A stretch of DNA of 64,000 nt, taken from an uncultured Pseudomonadota bacterium (lineage in GTDB: Bacteria; Pseudomonadota; Gammaproteobacteria; Burkholderiales; SG8-39). The stretch covers positions 186,001 to 250,000 of the forward strand of contig CAIXPL010000037.1 in assembly GCA_903921325.1 (NCBI GenBank), read 5' to 3'. Below the pieces are notes generated by a model. The model searched no databases. It saw only the letters and a list, made by a program, of their open reading frames with translations, and was not told where the DNA came from. Position 1 is the stretch's first letter. Each line of letters opens with the position of its first letter. This document shows positions 1-8,076 of the stretch, piece after piece. The position numbers and the translations under genes were made by a program.

Positions 1-1013
1 CGGCCAGCCGAGCCTTGTGGCGCTGGTGCCACTTGAATGCGGGCGGCGAGAATGTCATCAATGCGTGATTGCAATTCGGCGGCAATCAGCGGACTGAGGG
101 CTGGTGAGGGTTGCAATTGCAATGCATCGGGGCGACGCAGGCCGAAGCTGCGTTCCAGGTCACCGCGCCAGACGGCGTCGCGAATGTCCGTTAGCGCCGC
201 GGACAGCAGCAGCGCTGGATCGGATCGGCCACTGGCTACCAGCCAGTCGGGGTAGCTGGCGGGCCGAGTCGGCGCGTGACCGATCAGGCGCATGGACGCC
301 TCCTTGAAGGCCGCAGCCACGGTCGGGTCGGCCGGGTCGACGGCTGCATATACGACATCAACATCGCGCTGCGCCAACGCAGGTATCCGGGCCACATCGA
401 CGGGGGCGCTGACAACGATGACATTCGGGTCGGCGTTGCGCGCCCCTGCTGTGAAGGCGCGCTCCGCGGCATCGGGTACGCCTTCTGGCAAGCCGCTGCG
501 GCCCATCGCATCGGGTCCCCAGTCAGTCATACGGGCAATCCGGTGGCTGCGCGACACGCGCGCGGCCAGCCAGCCGGCGAGCCAGCTCAGATCTTCCTCG
601 CGCAGACGATAGAGCGCGAGATTGGGGCGCAGCATGCGCCCTTGCAGTGAGGTGAAGCGCTGCCTGGGAAATTCCCAGGCAATGCGCTGTAACAGCGCAT
701 CGAAGCGCTCGCCCTGGACGAAGACCATGCGCACGTCGGATCGGGCCAGCGCACGCAGTTGCTCGCCCAGGTCCTCGATTCGATCCACGTTCACGATCGT
801 GAACGTCACCTTGCGCGCGTCGGACTGCCGCTGCGCCTCGGCGCGCAATTGTGTTTGCTCGCTGCGGCTGCTCGCGCCATCGAGCAACAGGGCATAGGGT
901 CCTCGCTCGGGTGCGTCGGCCACACCGCCGCAGCCGGTGAGGGCGGTAAGGGCTATCAGGCCTGCGACACCTGCTGCCCGTTGCAACCAGCAGCTTCGCG
1001 CAATTCGGGTCAC
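1..1013 (-). CDS. BMP-family (PnrA-like) lipoprotein, partial
   Basis: Likely a lipid-anchored periplasmic binding protein of the basic membrane protein family, whose studied members bind purine nucleosides. The GTG start at 1013 overlaps the uraD stop by four bases (GTGA). Residues 1-28 form a lipoprotein signal with basic start, hydrophobic core and lipobox LTGC (Cys28). After it come a strand-like PYALLLDG, then YRLREEDLSWLAGWLAA and ERAFTAGARNADPNVIV, which resemble the BMP fold's conserved segments. The frame runs open to the window edge, so the C-terminus is missing; about 337 residues are seen. Its place behind uraD suggests a purine-related ligand, but that is inference. The family call is moderate. 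Confidence 0.6.
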   Translation of the reverse strand, partial: MTRIARSCWLQRAAGVAGLIALTALTGCGGVADAPERGPYALLLDGASSRSEQTQLRAEAQRQSDARKVTFTIVNVDRIEDLGEQLRALARSDVRMVFVQGERFDALLQRIAWEFPRQRFTSLQGRMLRPNLALYRLREEDLSWLAGWLAARVSRSHRIARMTDWGPDAMGRSGLPEGVPDAAERAFTAGARNADPNVIVVSAPVDVARIPALAQRDVDVVYAAVDPADPTVAAAFKEASMRLIGHAPTRPASYPDWLVASGRSDPALLLSAALTDIRDAVWRGDLERSFGLRRPDALQLQPSPALSPLIAAELQSRIDDILAARIQVAPAPQGSAG

Positions 1014-1546
1014 GCGGATGCAGCCGACTGAGCCACCAGATCGCGCAACCGCAGGCTGGTGATCAGAAAAACCTGGTCAAGACACGCGCGCTGCTCAGTC
1101 GCGGCATCCTGGGCAAGCCGGCGCTCAAACTCGCTGAAAATGGTTTCCTTATTGTTCAGGCGTACCGCAATGATGAACGGATGCCCGAAGCGTGTTGCAT
1201 AGGCAGCATTCAACTGGGCGACGCGTGCCATTTCGGCGGAACTCAGTGCATTTAATCCGGCACCTGCCTGTTCGCCGGCTGACTCGGCGGTGAGCGTGCC
1301 CGATTGTGCTTCGCGTCCGGCCAGGGCCGGGTGGGCACGCAGCAAGGCAAGTTGTTCGACTTCGCTTGCTGCCAGCACGGCGCTACGCATGGCCCCATGC
1401 AAGTCATCCACAGTGGCAAAGGGCCGTGCGGTGAAGGCGCGCTCGGCGATCCAGCCCGAGTGTTCAAAGACCCGTCCGAAGGCTTGCGAAAAATCGCTCG
1501 CAGTCATCTGATTGATCTGGGCAAGGGTCAGTGATGGTGCGGTCAT
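1010..1546 (-). CDS. uraD: 2-oxo-4-hydroxy-4-carboxy-5-ureidoimidazoline decarboxylase
   Basis: OHCU decarboxylase, the third step from urate to (S)-allantoin, cytoplasmic. The 178-residue length is normal. Family motifs are visible: FEHSGW around residue 29, LLRAHPALAG with His72 (the HPxLAG segment around the catalytic His) and RFGHPFIIAVR near residue 120. It is divergent from puuE, the next-step enzyme, and its stop overlaps the lipoprotein start, so the two are probably co-transcribed and translationally coupled. The region upstream of its ATG holds a 14-bp tandem repeat. Confidence 0.93.
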   Translation of the reverse strand: MTAPSLTLAQINQMTASDFSQAFGRVFEHSGWIAERAFTARPFATVDDLHGAMRSAVLAASEVEQLALLRAHPALAGREAQSGTLTAESAGEQAGAGLNALSSAEMARVAQLNAAYATRFGHPFIIAVRLNNKETIFSEFERRLAQDAATEQRACLDQVFLITSLRLRDLVAQSAASA

Positions 1547-1547
1547 A

Positions 1548-1603
1548 AAGGTGAGGGCAAGAAGGTGACGGTAAGAAGGTGACGGTATGAAGGTGAGGTT
1601 GGT
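1548..1603. repeat. Four-copy 14-bp tandem repeat between uraD and puuE
   Basis: Four head-to-tail units with consensus AAGGTGACGGTAAG start at 1548, 1562, 1576 and 1590; the middle two differ at one base. The array begins two bases upstream of the uraD ATG and therefore forms the uraD 5' leader on the minus strand, where it reads as a pyrimidine-rich CTTACCGTCACCTT repeat. Fourteen is not a multiple of three, so it is not coding. Confidence 0.9.
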
Positions 1604-1775
1604 GCGATAAGGTAAGGCGCCGCGGTCGCTGGTCGGCAGATGCAGACAGATTCAACGTGCAGGCAGGTGCTGCTGGCAGTCTTGCGGCTTGCTGCAAGCG
1701 CACGAACAGAACCCTGGTCTGCGGGAAATTCATTATAGTCGGCCGCTGGAGTTCTTGATGCCCAGAGGATTGACC

Positions 1776-2723
1776 ATGCAGCCCTATCCGCGCGACCTGA
1801 TCGGTTATGGCGCCCACCCGCCCCAGGCGCACTGGCCGGGCGGCGCCCGCATCGCGCTGCAGTTTGTGCTCAATTATGAGGAAGGTTCGGAGAACTGTGT
1901 GCTGCACGGAGATCCGGCCTCCGAGCAATTTCTGTCTGAAATTGTGGGTGCAGAAGCCTTCCCGGCACGCCATATGAGCATGGAATCGATTTATGAATAC
2001 GGCTCACGTGCTGGCGTCTGGCGCGTGTTGCGGGAGTTCGAACGGCGCGGGCTGCCGCTCACCATGTTCGGTGTGACCATGGCCCTGGAGCGCAATCCCG
2101 ACCTGGTGGCTGCAGTGCTGGCCGGCGGCCATGAAATTGCCTGTCATGGCTGGCGCTGGATTCACTATCAAAACGTGAGCGAGGCCATCGAGCGTGAGCA
2201 CATGCGCATGGCCACGGCGAGCCTGCGTCAATTGACGGGCGGTCAATGGCCGCTCGGCTGGTACACCGGGCGCGATAGTCCGAACACCCGCCGGCTGGTG
2301 GTTGAGCACGGCGGATTTGAATATGACAGCGACTATTACGGCGATGACCTGCCGTTCTGGACGCAGGTGCGGCCGCTTGCCGATGGCGTGCCGGGCGATC
2401 CGGTAGCGCATCTGGTGGTGCCCTACACGCTGGATACCAACGACATGCGCTTTGCCACGCCGCAGGGTTTCAACACCGGCGAGCAGTTCTATACCTATCT
2501 GAAAGACGCCTTCGATGTGTTGTATGCCGAAGGTGCCGAGCAACCGAAAATGCTGTCCGTTGGTTTGCACTGCCGGCTGATCGGCCGGCCGGGGCGTTTT
2601 GCCGGATTGCTGCGCTTTCTGGACCACGTCGCGCGCCACGACAAGGTGTGGGTCTGCCGGCGCATTGATATCGCGCGGCACTGGAAGGCGACCTACCCGG
2701 CCCCCGTTGCATCCACCGCTTGA
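1776..2723 (+). CDS. puuE: Cofactor-independent allantoinase, polysaccharide deacetylase family
   Basis: PuuE-type allantoinase, converting (S)-allantoin to allantoate without metal-amidohydrolase ancestry; NodB/deacetylase fold, cytoplasmic. Visible signatures are YPRDLIGYGAHPP at the N-terminus, FVLNYEEGSE, MSMESIYEYGSRAG, EIACHGWRW, GWYTGRDSPNTRR and LHCRLIGRPGR, all in family order. I chose the ATG at 1776 because it is preceded by AGAGGA at good spacing and gives the usual MxxYPRDLIGYG start; ATG 1758 is an alternative. With uraD it makes a divergent urate-catabolic pair. A long inverted repeat follows the gene. Confidence 0.93.
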   Translation: MQPYPRDLIGYGAHPPQAHWPGGARIALQFVLNYEEGSENCVLHGDPASEQFLSEIVGAEAFPARHMSMESIYEYGSRAGVWRVLREFERRGLPLTMFGVTMALERNPDLVAAVLAGGHEIACHGWRWIHYQNVSEAIEREHMRMATASLRQLTGGQWPLGWYTGRDSPNTRRLVVEHGGFEYDSDYYGDDLPFWTQVRPLADGVPGDPVAHLVVPYTLDTNDMRFATPQGFNTGEQFYTYLKDAFDVLYAEGAEQPKMLSVGLHCRLIGRPGRFAGLLRFLDHVARHDKVWVCRRIDIARHWKATYPAPVASTA

Positions 2724-2736
2724 CCTGAAGTCGACC

Positions 2737-2782
2737 GCTGGCCGGTCGCCGCCCGTCTGTCAGGCGCGTTTTACCGGCCAGC
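2737..2782. terminator. Long hairpin between convergent puuE and hydratase genes
   Basis: Perfect 10-bp arms GCTGGCCGGT (2737-2746) and ACCGGCCAGC (2773-2782) enclose 26 bases that contain a smaller CGCC/GGCG stem. A run of four T follows the inner stem on the plus strand. It sits between convergent genes and could end transcription from both sides. Confidence 0.55.
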
Positions 2783-2819
2783 AGCGGGCGCATTACCCGC
2801 CCGGCATGACCCGCGTCGT

Positions 2820-2858
2820 TCAGCCCAGTTTGAGGCAAGCTGCACCCGGGTCACCGAA
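2820..2858 (-). repeat. In-frame echo of the last 13 codons of the downstream-strand hydratase gene
   Basis: Directly after the TGA stop at 2859-2861 the same frame continues for 13 codons to another TGA. The 39 bases match the preceding 39 bases (the gene's own last 13 codons) at about 25 of 39 positions. The peptides are PGDLGEVGLELS-stop in the gene and FGDPGAACLKLG-stop in the echo. This looks like a decayed tandem duplication of the gene end. Confidence 0.7.
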
Positions 2859-3623
2859 TCAGCTCAGTTCGAGACCGACCTCGCCCAGATCACCGGGCCG
2901 ACCGCGCAAGCGGTCACCGGCGTGGGCCAGAAAGAGGCCACTGCACGAGCCGGTCGTCACGATGTCACCGGCGCGTAGCGGCATTCCGCGCTGGGCCGCA
3001 TGCACCGCCAGCCAGGGCAGCATGCGGCGTACATCGCCCGCTGTATTGCCGCCGCGACTGCGCACCACTTCACTGCCATTGCATAGCAGGATGGCCACCA
3101 GTTCAGTGGCATCGATCAGGCGCAGGTCGCGCACCGTGCTCGCAGGCCCGACAATCAGTGCGCCATGCGAGCCGAGATCAGCGCACTGCTCTGCGGCTGA
3201 CCGCGAGCGCCAATCGCTATAGCGCGAACCGAGGATTTCGATCGCCGGATGAACGGCACCCACCGCCGCGAACACAAGGTCTGGCGTGCAGGCAAGGGGA
3301 TCAGCGGGCAGGTCGCGCGCAAACTCAACCGCCACTTCCACTTCGATACCGCAGAACCCAAACCGCGTCGCAGCGAGCACGCTGCCATCGTCAAATATGC
3401 AACACGCGGGGAGGGCGCTGCAACCGGGCTCGGCACCAGCATTGGCCGCGCCGACTTTCCAGCCGCGGTGGCCACCCAGACGCGCTACCAATGCGCTTTG
3501 AATGGCGTAGGCCGCGGCCATCGACTCAGGGCGCAGACTCGCATCAAGGCCCGGCAGCAGAGTACCGGCGTGCCACGCCTGCGCCAGAACCTGGGCGGCC
3601 TGATCGATACGGCTTGCGTCCAC
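2859..3623 (-). CDS. 2-keto-4-pentenoate hydratase family protein (MhpD-like)
   Basis: Member of the fumarylacetoacetase-fold hydratase/decarboxylase group (MhpD, DmpH and relatives), 254 residues, cytoplasmic. Seen in order are YAIQSALVARLGGHRGWKVG, FCGIEVEVAVEFARDLP (metal-binding acidic residues), VGAVHPAIEILGSRY and the C-terminal LRAGDIVTTGSCSGLF (family pattern GDxVxTGSxxG). It starts eight bases after argG, so it may be the last gene of the arginine run, though no arginine role is known; meta-cleavage style dienol hydration is the family function. Substrate is unknown. Its 3' end is echoed just downstream. Confidence 0.82.
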   Translation of the reverse strand: MDASRIDQAAQVLAQAWHAGTLLPGLDASLRPESMAAAYAIQSALVARLGGHRGWKVGAANAGAEPGCSALPACCIFDDGSVLAATRFGFCGIEVEVAVEFARDLPADPLACTPDLVFAAVGAVHPAIEILGSRYSDWRSRSAAEQCADLGSHGALIVGPASTVRDLRLIDATELVAILLCNGSEVVRSRGGNTAGDVRRMLPWLAVHAAQRGMPLRAGDIVTTGSCSGLFLAHAGDRLRGRPGDLGEVGLELS

Positions 3624-3631
3624 GCCAGGAG

Positions 3632-4996
3632 TTACTTCTTGCTGCCGCGTTTGGCGCCCGCGCCGCTGCGCTTGGTTGCGGCGGTGCTGTGCTTCGCCGC
3701 CGCTGTATCGGGTTTGGTACCGGATTTGGTACGCTTCGGACCAGCGCCCGCACCCGCGCGCTTCGCGCCTGCCCCACCCCGCTTGGCACCCAGATTGGCT
3801 GCAATGCGCAGGCGCAGTGCATTCAACTTGATGAAGCCGGCGGCGTCAGCCTGGTTGTAGGCACCGCCATCATCATCGAAGGTTGAGATGGCTGGATCAA
3901 ACAGGGAGTCGGTTGTCGATTCGCGTGCGACCACCAGCACCGTGCCTTTGTAGAGCTTGACGCGCACGCGGCCGTTGACACAGGCCTGCGACTGGTCGAT
4001 CAGCGACTGCAGCAACAGCCGCTCGGGGCTGAACCAGTAGCCGTTGTAGATCAGACGGGCATAGCGCGGCATCAGGTCGTCTTTCAGCGCGAGCACTTCG
4101 CGATCGAGCGTGATCGATTCCATTGCGCGATGCGCGCGCAACATGATGGTGCCGCCCGGGGTTTCGTAGCAGCCCCGCGACTTCATGCCGACATAGCGGT
4201 TCTCGACCATGTCCAGCCGCCCGATGCCATGGCGGCCGCCGAGGCGGTTCAATTCGGTCAGCACTTCGGCAGCACTCATGCGCTTGCCATTGATCTCGAC
4301 GATATCGCCGCGCTCGTAGCGCAGTTCGACAAATTCAGGTTTACCCGGCGCCTTCTCCGGCGACACCGTGATGCGCCACATCGACTCTTCGGGTTCGAAG
4401 TTCGGGTCTTCGAGAATGCCGCCCTCATAGGAGATGTGCAGCAGATTGGCATCCATCGAATAGGGCGCGCCACCCTTGCGCTTCTTGAAATCCACCGGTA
4501 TGCCATGCTGATCGGCATACTTGAGGAGTTTCTCGCGCGATAGCAGATCCCACTCACGCCAGGGCGCGATCACTTTGACATTGGGCATCAGCGCATAGGC
4601 GCCCAGCTCAAAGCGCACCTGGTCATTGCCCTTGCCGGTGGCACCGTGCGAAATGGCATCGGCGTTGGTCTTGCGCGCAATTTCCACCAGCCGCTTGGCA
4701 ATCAGCGGTCGCGCGATCGAGGTGCCGAGCAGATATTCGCCCTCATACACTGCATTGGCGCGAAACATCGGAAACACAAAATCGCGCACGAATTCTTCGC
4801 GCAGGTCTTCGATGAAAATGCTCTTCACACCCATCTGCAGCGCCTTGTCGCGCGCAGGCGACACTTCTTCGCCCTGACCGATGTCAGCGGTGAAGGTGAT
4901 CACTTCGCAGCCATAGGTGTCCTGCAGCCATTGCAGAATGACGGAGGTGTCCAGTCCGCCGGAATAGGCGAGTACGACCTTCTTGATATCGCTCAT
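3632..4996 (-). CDS. argG: Argininosuccinate synthase with a basic repeat tail
   Basis: Joins citrulline and aspartate using ATP, penultimate step of arginine synthesis, cytoplasmic tetramer. The N-terminal [12 protein letters not shown] is the ATP pyrophosphatase P-loop; [39 protein letters not shown] and [10 protein letters not shown] follow. The enzyme core ends near [11 protein letters not shown] (about residue 398). The remaining 56 or so residues are an Ala/Gly/Lys/Arg low-complexity tail with recurrent GAGAKR-like units, resembling histone H1-like bacterial tails and not part of the normal enzyme. The ATG overlaps the argF stop (ATGA). Confidence 0.96.
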   Translation of the reverse strand: MSDIKKVVLAYSGGLDTSVILQWLQDTYGCEVITFTADIGQGEEVSPARDKALQMGVKSIFIEDLREEFVRDFVFPMFRANAVYEGEYLLGTSIARPLIAKRLVEIARKTNADAISHGATGKGNDQVRFELGAYALMPNVKVIAPWREWDLLSREKLLKYADQHGIPVDFKKRKGGAPYSMDANLLHISYEGGILEDPNFEPEESMWRITVSPEKAPGKPEFVELRYERGDIVEINGKRMSAAEVLTELNRLGGRHGIGRLDMVENRYVGMKSRGCYETPGGTIMLRAHRAMESITLDREVLALKDDLMPRYARLIYNGYWFSPERLLLQSLIDQSQACVNGRVRVKLYKGTVLVVARESTTDSLFDPAISTFDDDGGAYNQADAAGFIKLNALRLRIAANLGAKRGGAGAKRAGAGAGPKRTKSGTKPDTAAAKHSTAATKRSGAGAKRGSKK

Positions 4997-5916
4997 GTGT
5001 TCTGCTTTCCCAGTACCAGAAATTCCAATAGCGCCTTCTGCGTATGCAGGCGGTTTTCCGCCTCTTCCCAGACCACGCTGTGCGGGCCATCGATCACGTC
5101 GGCGGCCACCTCTTCACCACGATGCGCCGGCAGGCAGTGCATGAACAGCGCCTCGGGCGCGGCCGCACGCATCATGTCGGCATCGACCTGCCAGTCCTGA
5201 AAATCGCGCAGGCGCTCTTCGTTCTCGGCTTCAAACCCCATGCTGGTCCACACATCGGTGGTGACCAGATCCGCCCCGCGCACCGCATCCATCGGGTCGG
5301 CAAACGATTCATAAAAGCGATCGTCATAGACCCCGGCGCGTTCAGCTTCGACTTCATACCCGGGCGGGGTGGATACATGCACATTGAAGCCAAACACCGT
5401 GGCCGCTTGCAGCCAAGTGTTGCAGACATTGTTCGAGTCACCAATCCAGGCCACGGTACGGCCCTTGATCGATCCGCGATGTTCGATATAGGTGAAGATG
5501 TCAGCGAGGATCTGACAGGGATGATATTCGTTGGTGAGACCGTTGATCACCGGCACCCGCGAGTTGCGCGCGAAACGCTCGAGGATTTCCTGCTCGAAGG
5601 TGCGGATCATGACGATGTCGGACATGCGCGAGATCACCTGCGCGGCATCTTCAACCGGTTCGCCACGGCCCAGTTGCGAGTCGCGGGTCGACAGAAAGAT
5701 CGCCGCGCCGCCCAGCTGCTGCATGCCGGCTTCAAACGACAGGCGGGTGCGCGTTGAATTCTTCTCGAAGATCATCACCAGAGTGCGATCCTGCAACGGC
5801 CAATAGCGCTCATAGCGCTTGAAGCGGTCCTTGATCCAGCGGGTGCGGTCAAACAGATACGTGTACTCGCCCAGATCGAGATCGAGAAACTGCAGGTAGT
5901 GGCGACAGGGGCTCAC
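4993..5916 (-). CDS. argF: Ornithine carbamoyltransferase
   Basis: Makes citrulline from ornithine and carbamoyl phosphate in arginine synthesis. Carbamoyl-phosphate motif FEKNSTRTR, then [11 protein letters not shown] and the ornithine-binding [11 protein letters not shown] near the C-terminus are intact. I place the start at GTG 5916 ([13 protein letters not shown]), matching the family N-terminus, with GGTGAG upstream; the frame is open to 6045 but the added sequence is a junction relic. Length 307 residues is normal. It overlaps argG by four bases and is separated from argD by a spacer that is one small ORF ending GTGA on this start. Confidence 0.95.
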   Translation of the reverse strand: MSPCRHYLQFLDLDLGEYTYLFDRTRWIKDRFKRYERYWPLQDRTLVMIFEKNSTRTRLSFEAGMQQLGGAAIFLSTRDSQLGRGEPVEDAAQVISRMSDIVMIRTFEQEILERFARNSRVPVINGLTNEYHPCQILADIFTYIEHRGSIKGRTVAWIGDSNNVCNTWLQAATVFGFNVHVSTPPGYEVEAERAGVYDDRFYESFADPMDAVRGADLVTTDVWTSMGFEAENEERLRDFQDWQVDADMMRAAAPEALFMHCLPAHRGEEVAADVIDGPHSVVWEEAENRLHTQKALLEFLVLGKQNT

Positions 5917-6026
5917 TGCAGGCTCACCGGGCCAAGTATCGGACTGATCAGTGGCCTGCTGCGCAGCGGGCGGGCAACCAGGCTGCCCAACGTGCGCTCG
6001 ACCGGGCAGCTCAATGAGCGATTCAT
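5913..6026 (-). CDS. Putative bridging micro-ORF argD/argF, 37 aa
   Basis: This tiny ORF fills the argD-argF spacer exactly. Its ATG (6026-6024) overlaps the argD stop as ATGA and its TGA (5915-5913) overlaps the argF GTG start as GTGA. The C-terminal half reads [25 protein letters not shown] (in parts of at most 20), which aligns with the ArgD terminus VARLL-PLILRFLAADAVQ-stop after a three-codon insertion. At base level GTTGCCCGCCCGCTGC matches GTCGCGCGCCTGCTGC at 13 of 16. It may be translated by re-initiation and relay ribosomes to argF, or it may only be debris of a duplication. No homologue is recognised. Confidence 0.45.
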   Translation of the reverse strand: MNRSLSCPVERTLGSLVARPLRSRPLISPILGPVSLQ

Positions 6027-7210
6027 TGCACTGCGTCCGCGGCAAGAAATCGAAGAATCAAGGGCAGCAGGCGCGCGACGATTTCCTGCGCATCACTCTC
6101 CGACAGGATGAGCGGGGGCAGCAGGCGGATCACATTGTCGCGGGTCACATTGATGAGCAAGCCGGCGGCAAGCGCCTGGCCGACCAACGGGCCGCAGGGA
6201 CGATCCAGTTCAATTCCAATCATCAGGCCCATGCCGCGCACGGCTTTCACGCCGGCCTGGCCGTGCAATTCGCGCGCAAGCGTGGCGCGGATCTGGTCGC
6301 CACGCGCCTCGGCGTTGGCGAGCAGCCCGCTATCCTCCATAACGGCCAGGGTTTCGATGGCAGCGCGACAGGCAAGCGGCCCGCCACCAAAGGTTGACCC
6401 GTGGTTGCCGGGATGGAACAGGCCGGCAGCACGCCCGGCGGCCATCGCCGCACCGATAGGCACCCCGGAGCCAAGACCTTTGGCGAGCGTCACCACATCC
6501 GGGCGTACCCCGAAATGCTGGTAACCAAACCAGCGGCCGGTACGGCCAACGCCCGATTGCACTTCATCGAGCATCAACAGCCATTCGTTCTTATCGCACA
6601 GCGCCGCCACGCGACTGACATAGCCAGCGTCGGCAACATGAATGCCGCCTTCACCCTGCAACACTTCCATCAGGATCGCCACCACATTGGGGGTAGCGGC
6701 AAGCGTCGCTTCCAGGGCGGGGATGTCGTTATAGGGCACGCGCACAAAGCCCTCGGGCAAGGGACCAAAGCCCTGGCGTGCCTTCTCGCTGCCGGTGGCC
6801 GCCAGCGTCGCAATGGTGCGCCCATGCCATGCATGGTCCATCACGATGATATTGGCATGGCTGATGCCGCGCACATAACCGTAATAGCGGGCGAGTTTGA
6901 TCGCCGCTTCATTCGCCTCGGCACCCGAGGAGCAGAAAAACACTTCCTGCATGCCGGACAAGGCACACAGCCGGTCAGCCAGTGTCTCCTGATGTCGCAC
7001 GCCGTAGATGTTCGATGTGTGGATCAGTTGGGCGGCCTGATCGGCAATGGCAGCCACCAGCCGAGGGTGGGCATGGCCCAGGCCGTTCACCGCGATGCCG
7101 GCGAGCGCGTCGAGATATTGACGACCTTGCTCGTCCCATAGCCAGACACCCTTGCCGTGACTGAAGGTCACCGGTTGCCGGCCGTAGGTGTTCATTACAT
7201 GCGATGTCAT
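6023..7210 (-). CDS. argD: Acetylornithine aminotransferase
   Basis: PLP-dependent class III aminotransferase for arginine synthesis (and often N-succinyl-diaminopimelate). Seen are YLDALAGIAVNGLGHAHP, FFCSSGAEANEAAIKLARYY, HAWHGRT, LLMLDEVQSGVGRTG and the PLP lysine in VTLAKGLGSG, then GNHGSTFGGGPLACR. Start ATG 7210 (MTSHVMNTYGRQPV) has AGAGG upstream; the frame is open to 7270. 395 residues is typical. First gene of argD-argF-argG. Its last 19 or more codons reappear, decayed, in the spacer before argF. Confidence 0.95.
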   Translation of the reverse strand: MTSHVMNTYGRQPVTFSHGKGVWLWDEQGRQYLDALAGIAVNGLGHAHPRLVAAIADQAAQLIHTSNIYGVRHQETLADRLCALSGMQEVFFCSSGAEANEAAIKLARYYGYVRGISHANIIVMDHAWHGRTIATLAATGSEKARQGFGPLPEGFVRVPYNDIPALEATLAATPNVVAILMEVLQGEGGIHVADAGYVSRVAALCDKNEWLLMLDEVQSGVGRTGRWFGYQHFGVRPDVVTLAKGLGSGVPIGAAMAAGRAAGLFHPGNHGSTFGGGPLACRAAIETLAVMEDSGLLANAEARGDQIRATLARELHGQAGVKAVRGMGLMIGIELDRPCGPLVGQALAAGLLINVTRDNVIRLLPPLILSESDAQEIVARLLPLILRFLAADAVQ

Positions 7211-7301
7211 TGCGACCTCTGCAGCCCGCGAAGGGGAGGGGGGAAGAAAAACGGCACCAGGGGTGCGCATTTTAACATCGGGCCTTCGCGGCGCTCACCG
7301 A

Positions 7302-7307
7302 TATAAT
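7302..7307 (+). promoter_or_regulatory. Candidate -10 box upstream of the DUF3579 gene
   Basis: A perfect TATAAT lies 36 bases before the GTG start at 7343 and in the interval between divergent argD and DUF3579. No good -35 hexamer is found 16-18 bases upstream, so activity is uncertain. Confidence 0.35.
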
Positions 7308-7342
7308 CGGCGCATGCCTCATTCATCAGGATTTCCTTCAGC

Positions 7343-7663
7343 GTGACACCGGCCGATGACGACACGCACGTCCAGACCAGCGATTTCGTCATCTGCGGCG
7401 TGACGCGCGACGGTCGCGGCTTTCGACCCAGCGACTGGGCCGAGCGCCTGTGTGGTGTGATGTCCCAATTTGGCAGCGACGGCCGCATGAAATATTCACC
7501 CTGGGTGCAGCCGATCACCGCGGCCGGTGTGCGCTGTGTCGTGGTCGACGCGCGCCTGCGCGAGGCGCAACCGCTTGCGTGGAATTTTCTGCTGGGGTTT
7601 GCCCGCGACAATGACTTGCAGGTGCAGGATGGCGCGGTGATCGCACCACCGGACCAGCCGTGA
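7343..7663 (+). CDS. DUF3579 domain protein
   Basis: 106 residues with GTG start. The sequence FVICGVTRDGRGFRPSDWAE, RLCGVMSQFG, YSPWVQPI and GVRCVVVDARL is the DUF3579 family, found mainly in betaproteobacteria next to arginine genes and rpsT as here. Small, soluble, no known function. It is divergent from argD and convergent with rpsT, with a hairpin overlapping its stop codon. Confidence 0.85.
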   Translation: MTPADDDTHVQTSDFVICGVTRDGRGFRPSDWAERLCGVMSQFGSDGRMKYSPWVQPITAAGVRCVVVDARLREAQPLAWNFLLGFARDNDLQVQDGAVIAPPDQP

Positions 7664-7671
7664 GGCTGGTC
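7652..7671. terminator. Hairpin over the DUF3579 stop codon
   Basis: Perfect 8-bp arms GACCAGCC and GGCTGGTC flank a GTGA loop that contains the stop codon. It lies between the convergent DUF3579 and rpsT genes and lacks a T tract, so it could be a compact bidirectional terminator or an mRNA-stabilising structure. Confidence 0.5.
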
Positions 7672-7695
7672 AGTACGCCGTCACGGTGCAGCGAC

Positions 7696-7959
7696 CTAGG
7701 CGAGCGCGCGAATCTGGCGCGCGAGCCGGCTCTTGTGCCGGGCAGCGGTATTCTTGTGCACGATGTCTTTGTCGGCGATGCGATCGATCACGCTGGTCGA
7801 GGCCTGAAACACCGTCTCGGCAGCAGTCTTGTCACCGGCAGCAATCGCTGCGCGCACCTTTTTGATCGTGGTACGCAGAGTCGAGCGCAGCGACGAATTG
7901 TGGCGACGGCGCTTTTCGGACTGGCGGGCGCGCTTGCGGGCTTGTACGGTATTGGCCAT
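7696..7959 (-). CDS. rpsT: 30S ribosomal protein S20
   Basis: Binds 16S rRNA helices early in 30S assembly. 87 residues starting [18 protein letters not shown], very basic and alanine-rich, with the typical [24 protein letters not shown] end (seen as [16 protein letters not shown]). The ORF is open further upstream to 8037 but the family start is clear. Monocistronic, with a strong sigma-70 promoter just upstream. Confidence 0.97.
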   Translation of the reverse strand: MANTVQARKRARQSEKRRRHNSSLRSTLRTTIKKVRAAIAAGDKTAAETVFQASTSVIDRIADKDIVHKNTAARHKSRLARQIRALA

Positions 7960-8002
7960 GGAGAATGAGCGGTTCGTGGCAGACGGATGCGAGGAACCGA
8001 CC

Positions 8003-8031
8003 ATGATATCGACCCTCACAACGATTTGCAA
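8003..8031 (-). promoter_or_regulatory. Sigma-70 promoter of rpsT
   Basis: On the minus strand TTGCAA (8031-8026), a 17-base spacer and TATCAT (8008-8003) form a near-consensus promoter. Predicted start is near 7996, giving a leader of about 36 bases to the rpsT ATG. Confidence 0.7.
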
Positions 8032-8076
8032 GCCCAATTGCGCTCAACCGCAGTTCGATCGGCGACAATCGGCCCG

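Noticed and set aside
2724..2800. Possible in-frame echo of the puuE end (AxY spacing, period 78)
   Set aside because: About 58 percent over 36 bases only with an inserted codon, and it overlaps a hairpin; not strong enough.
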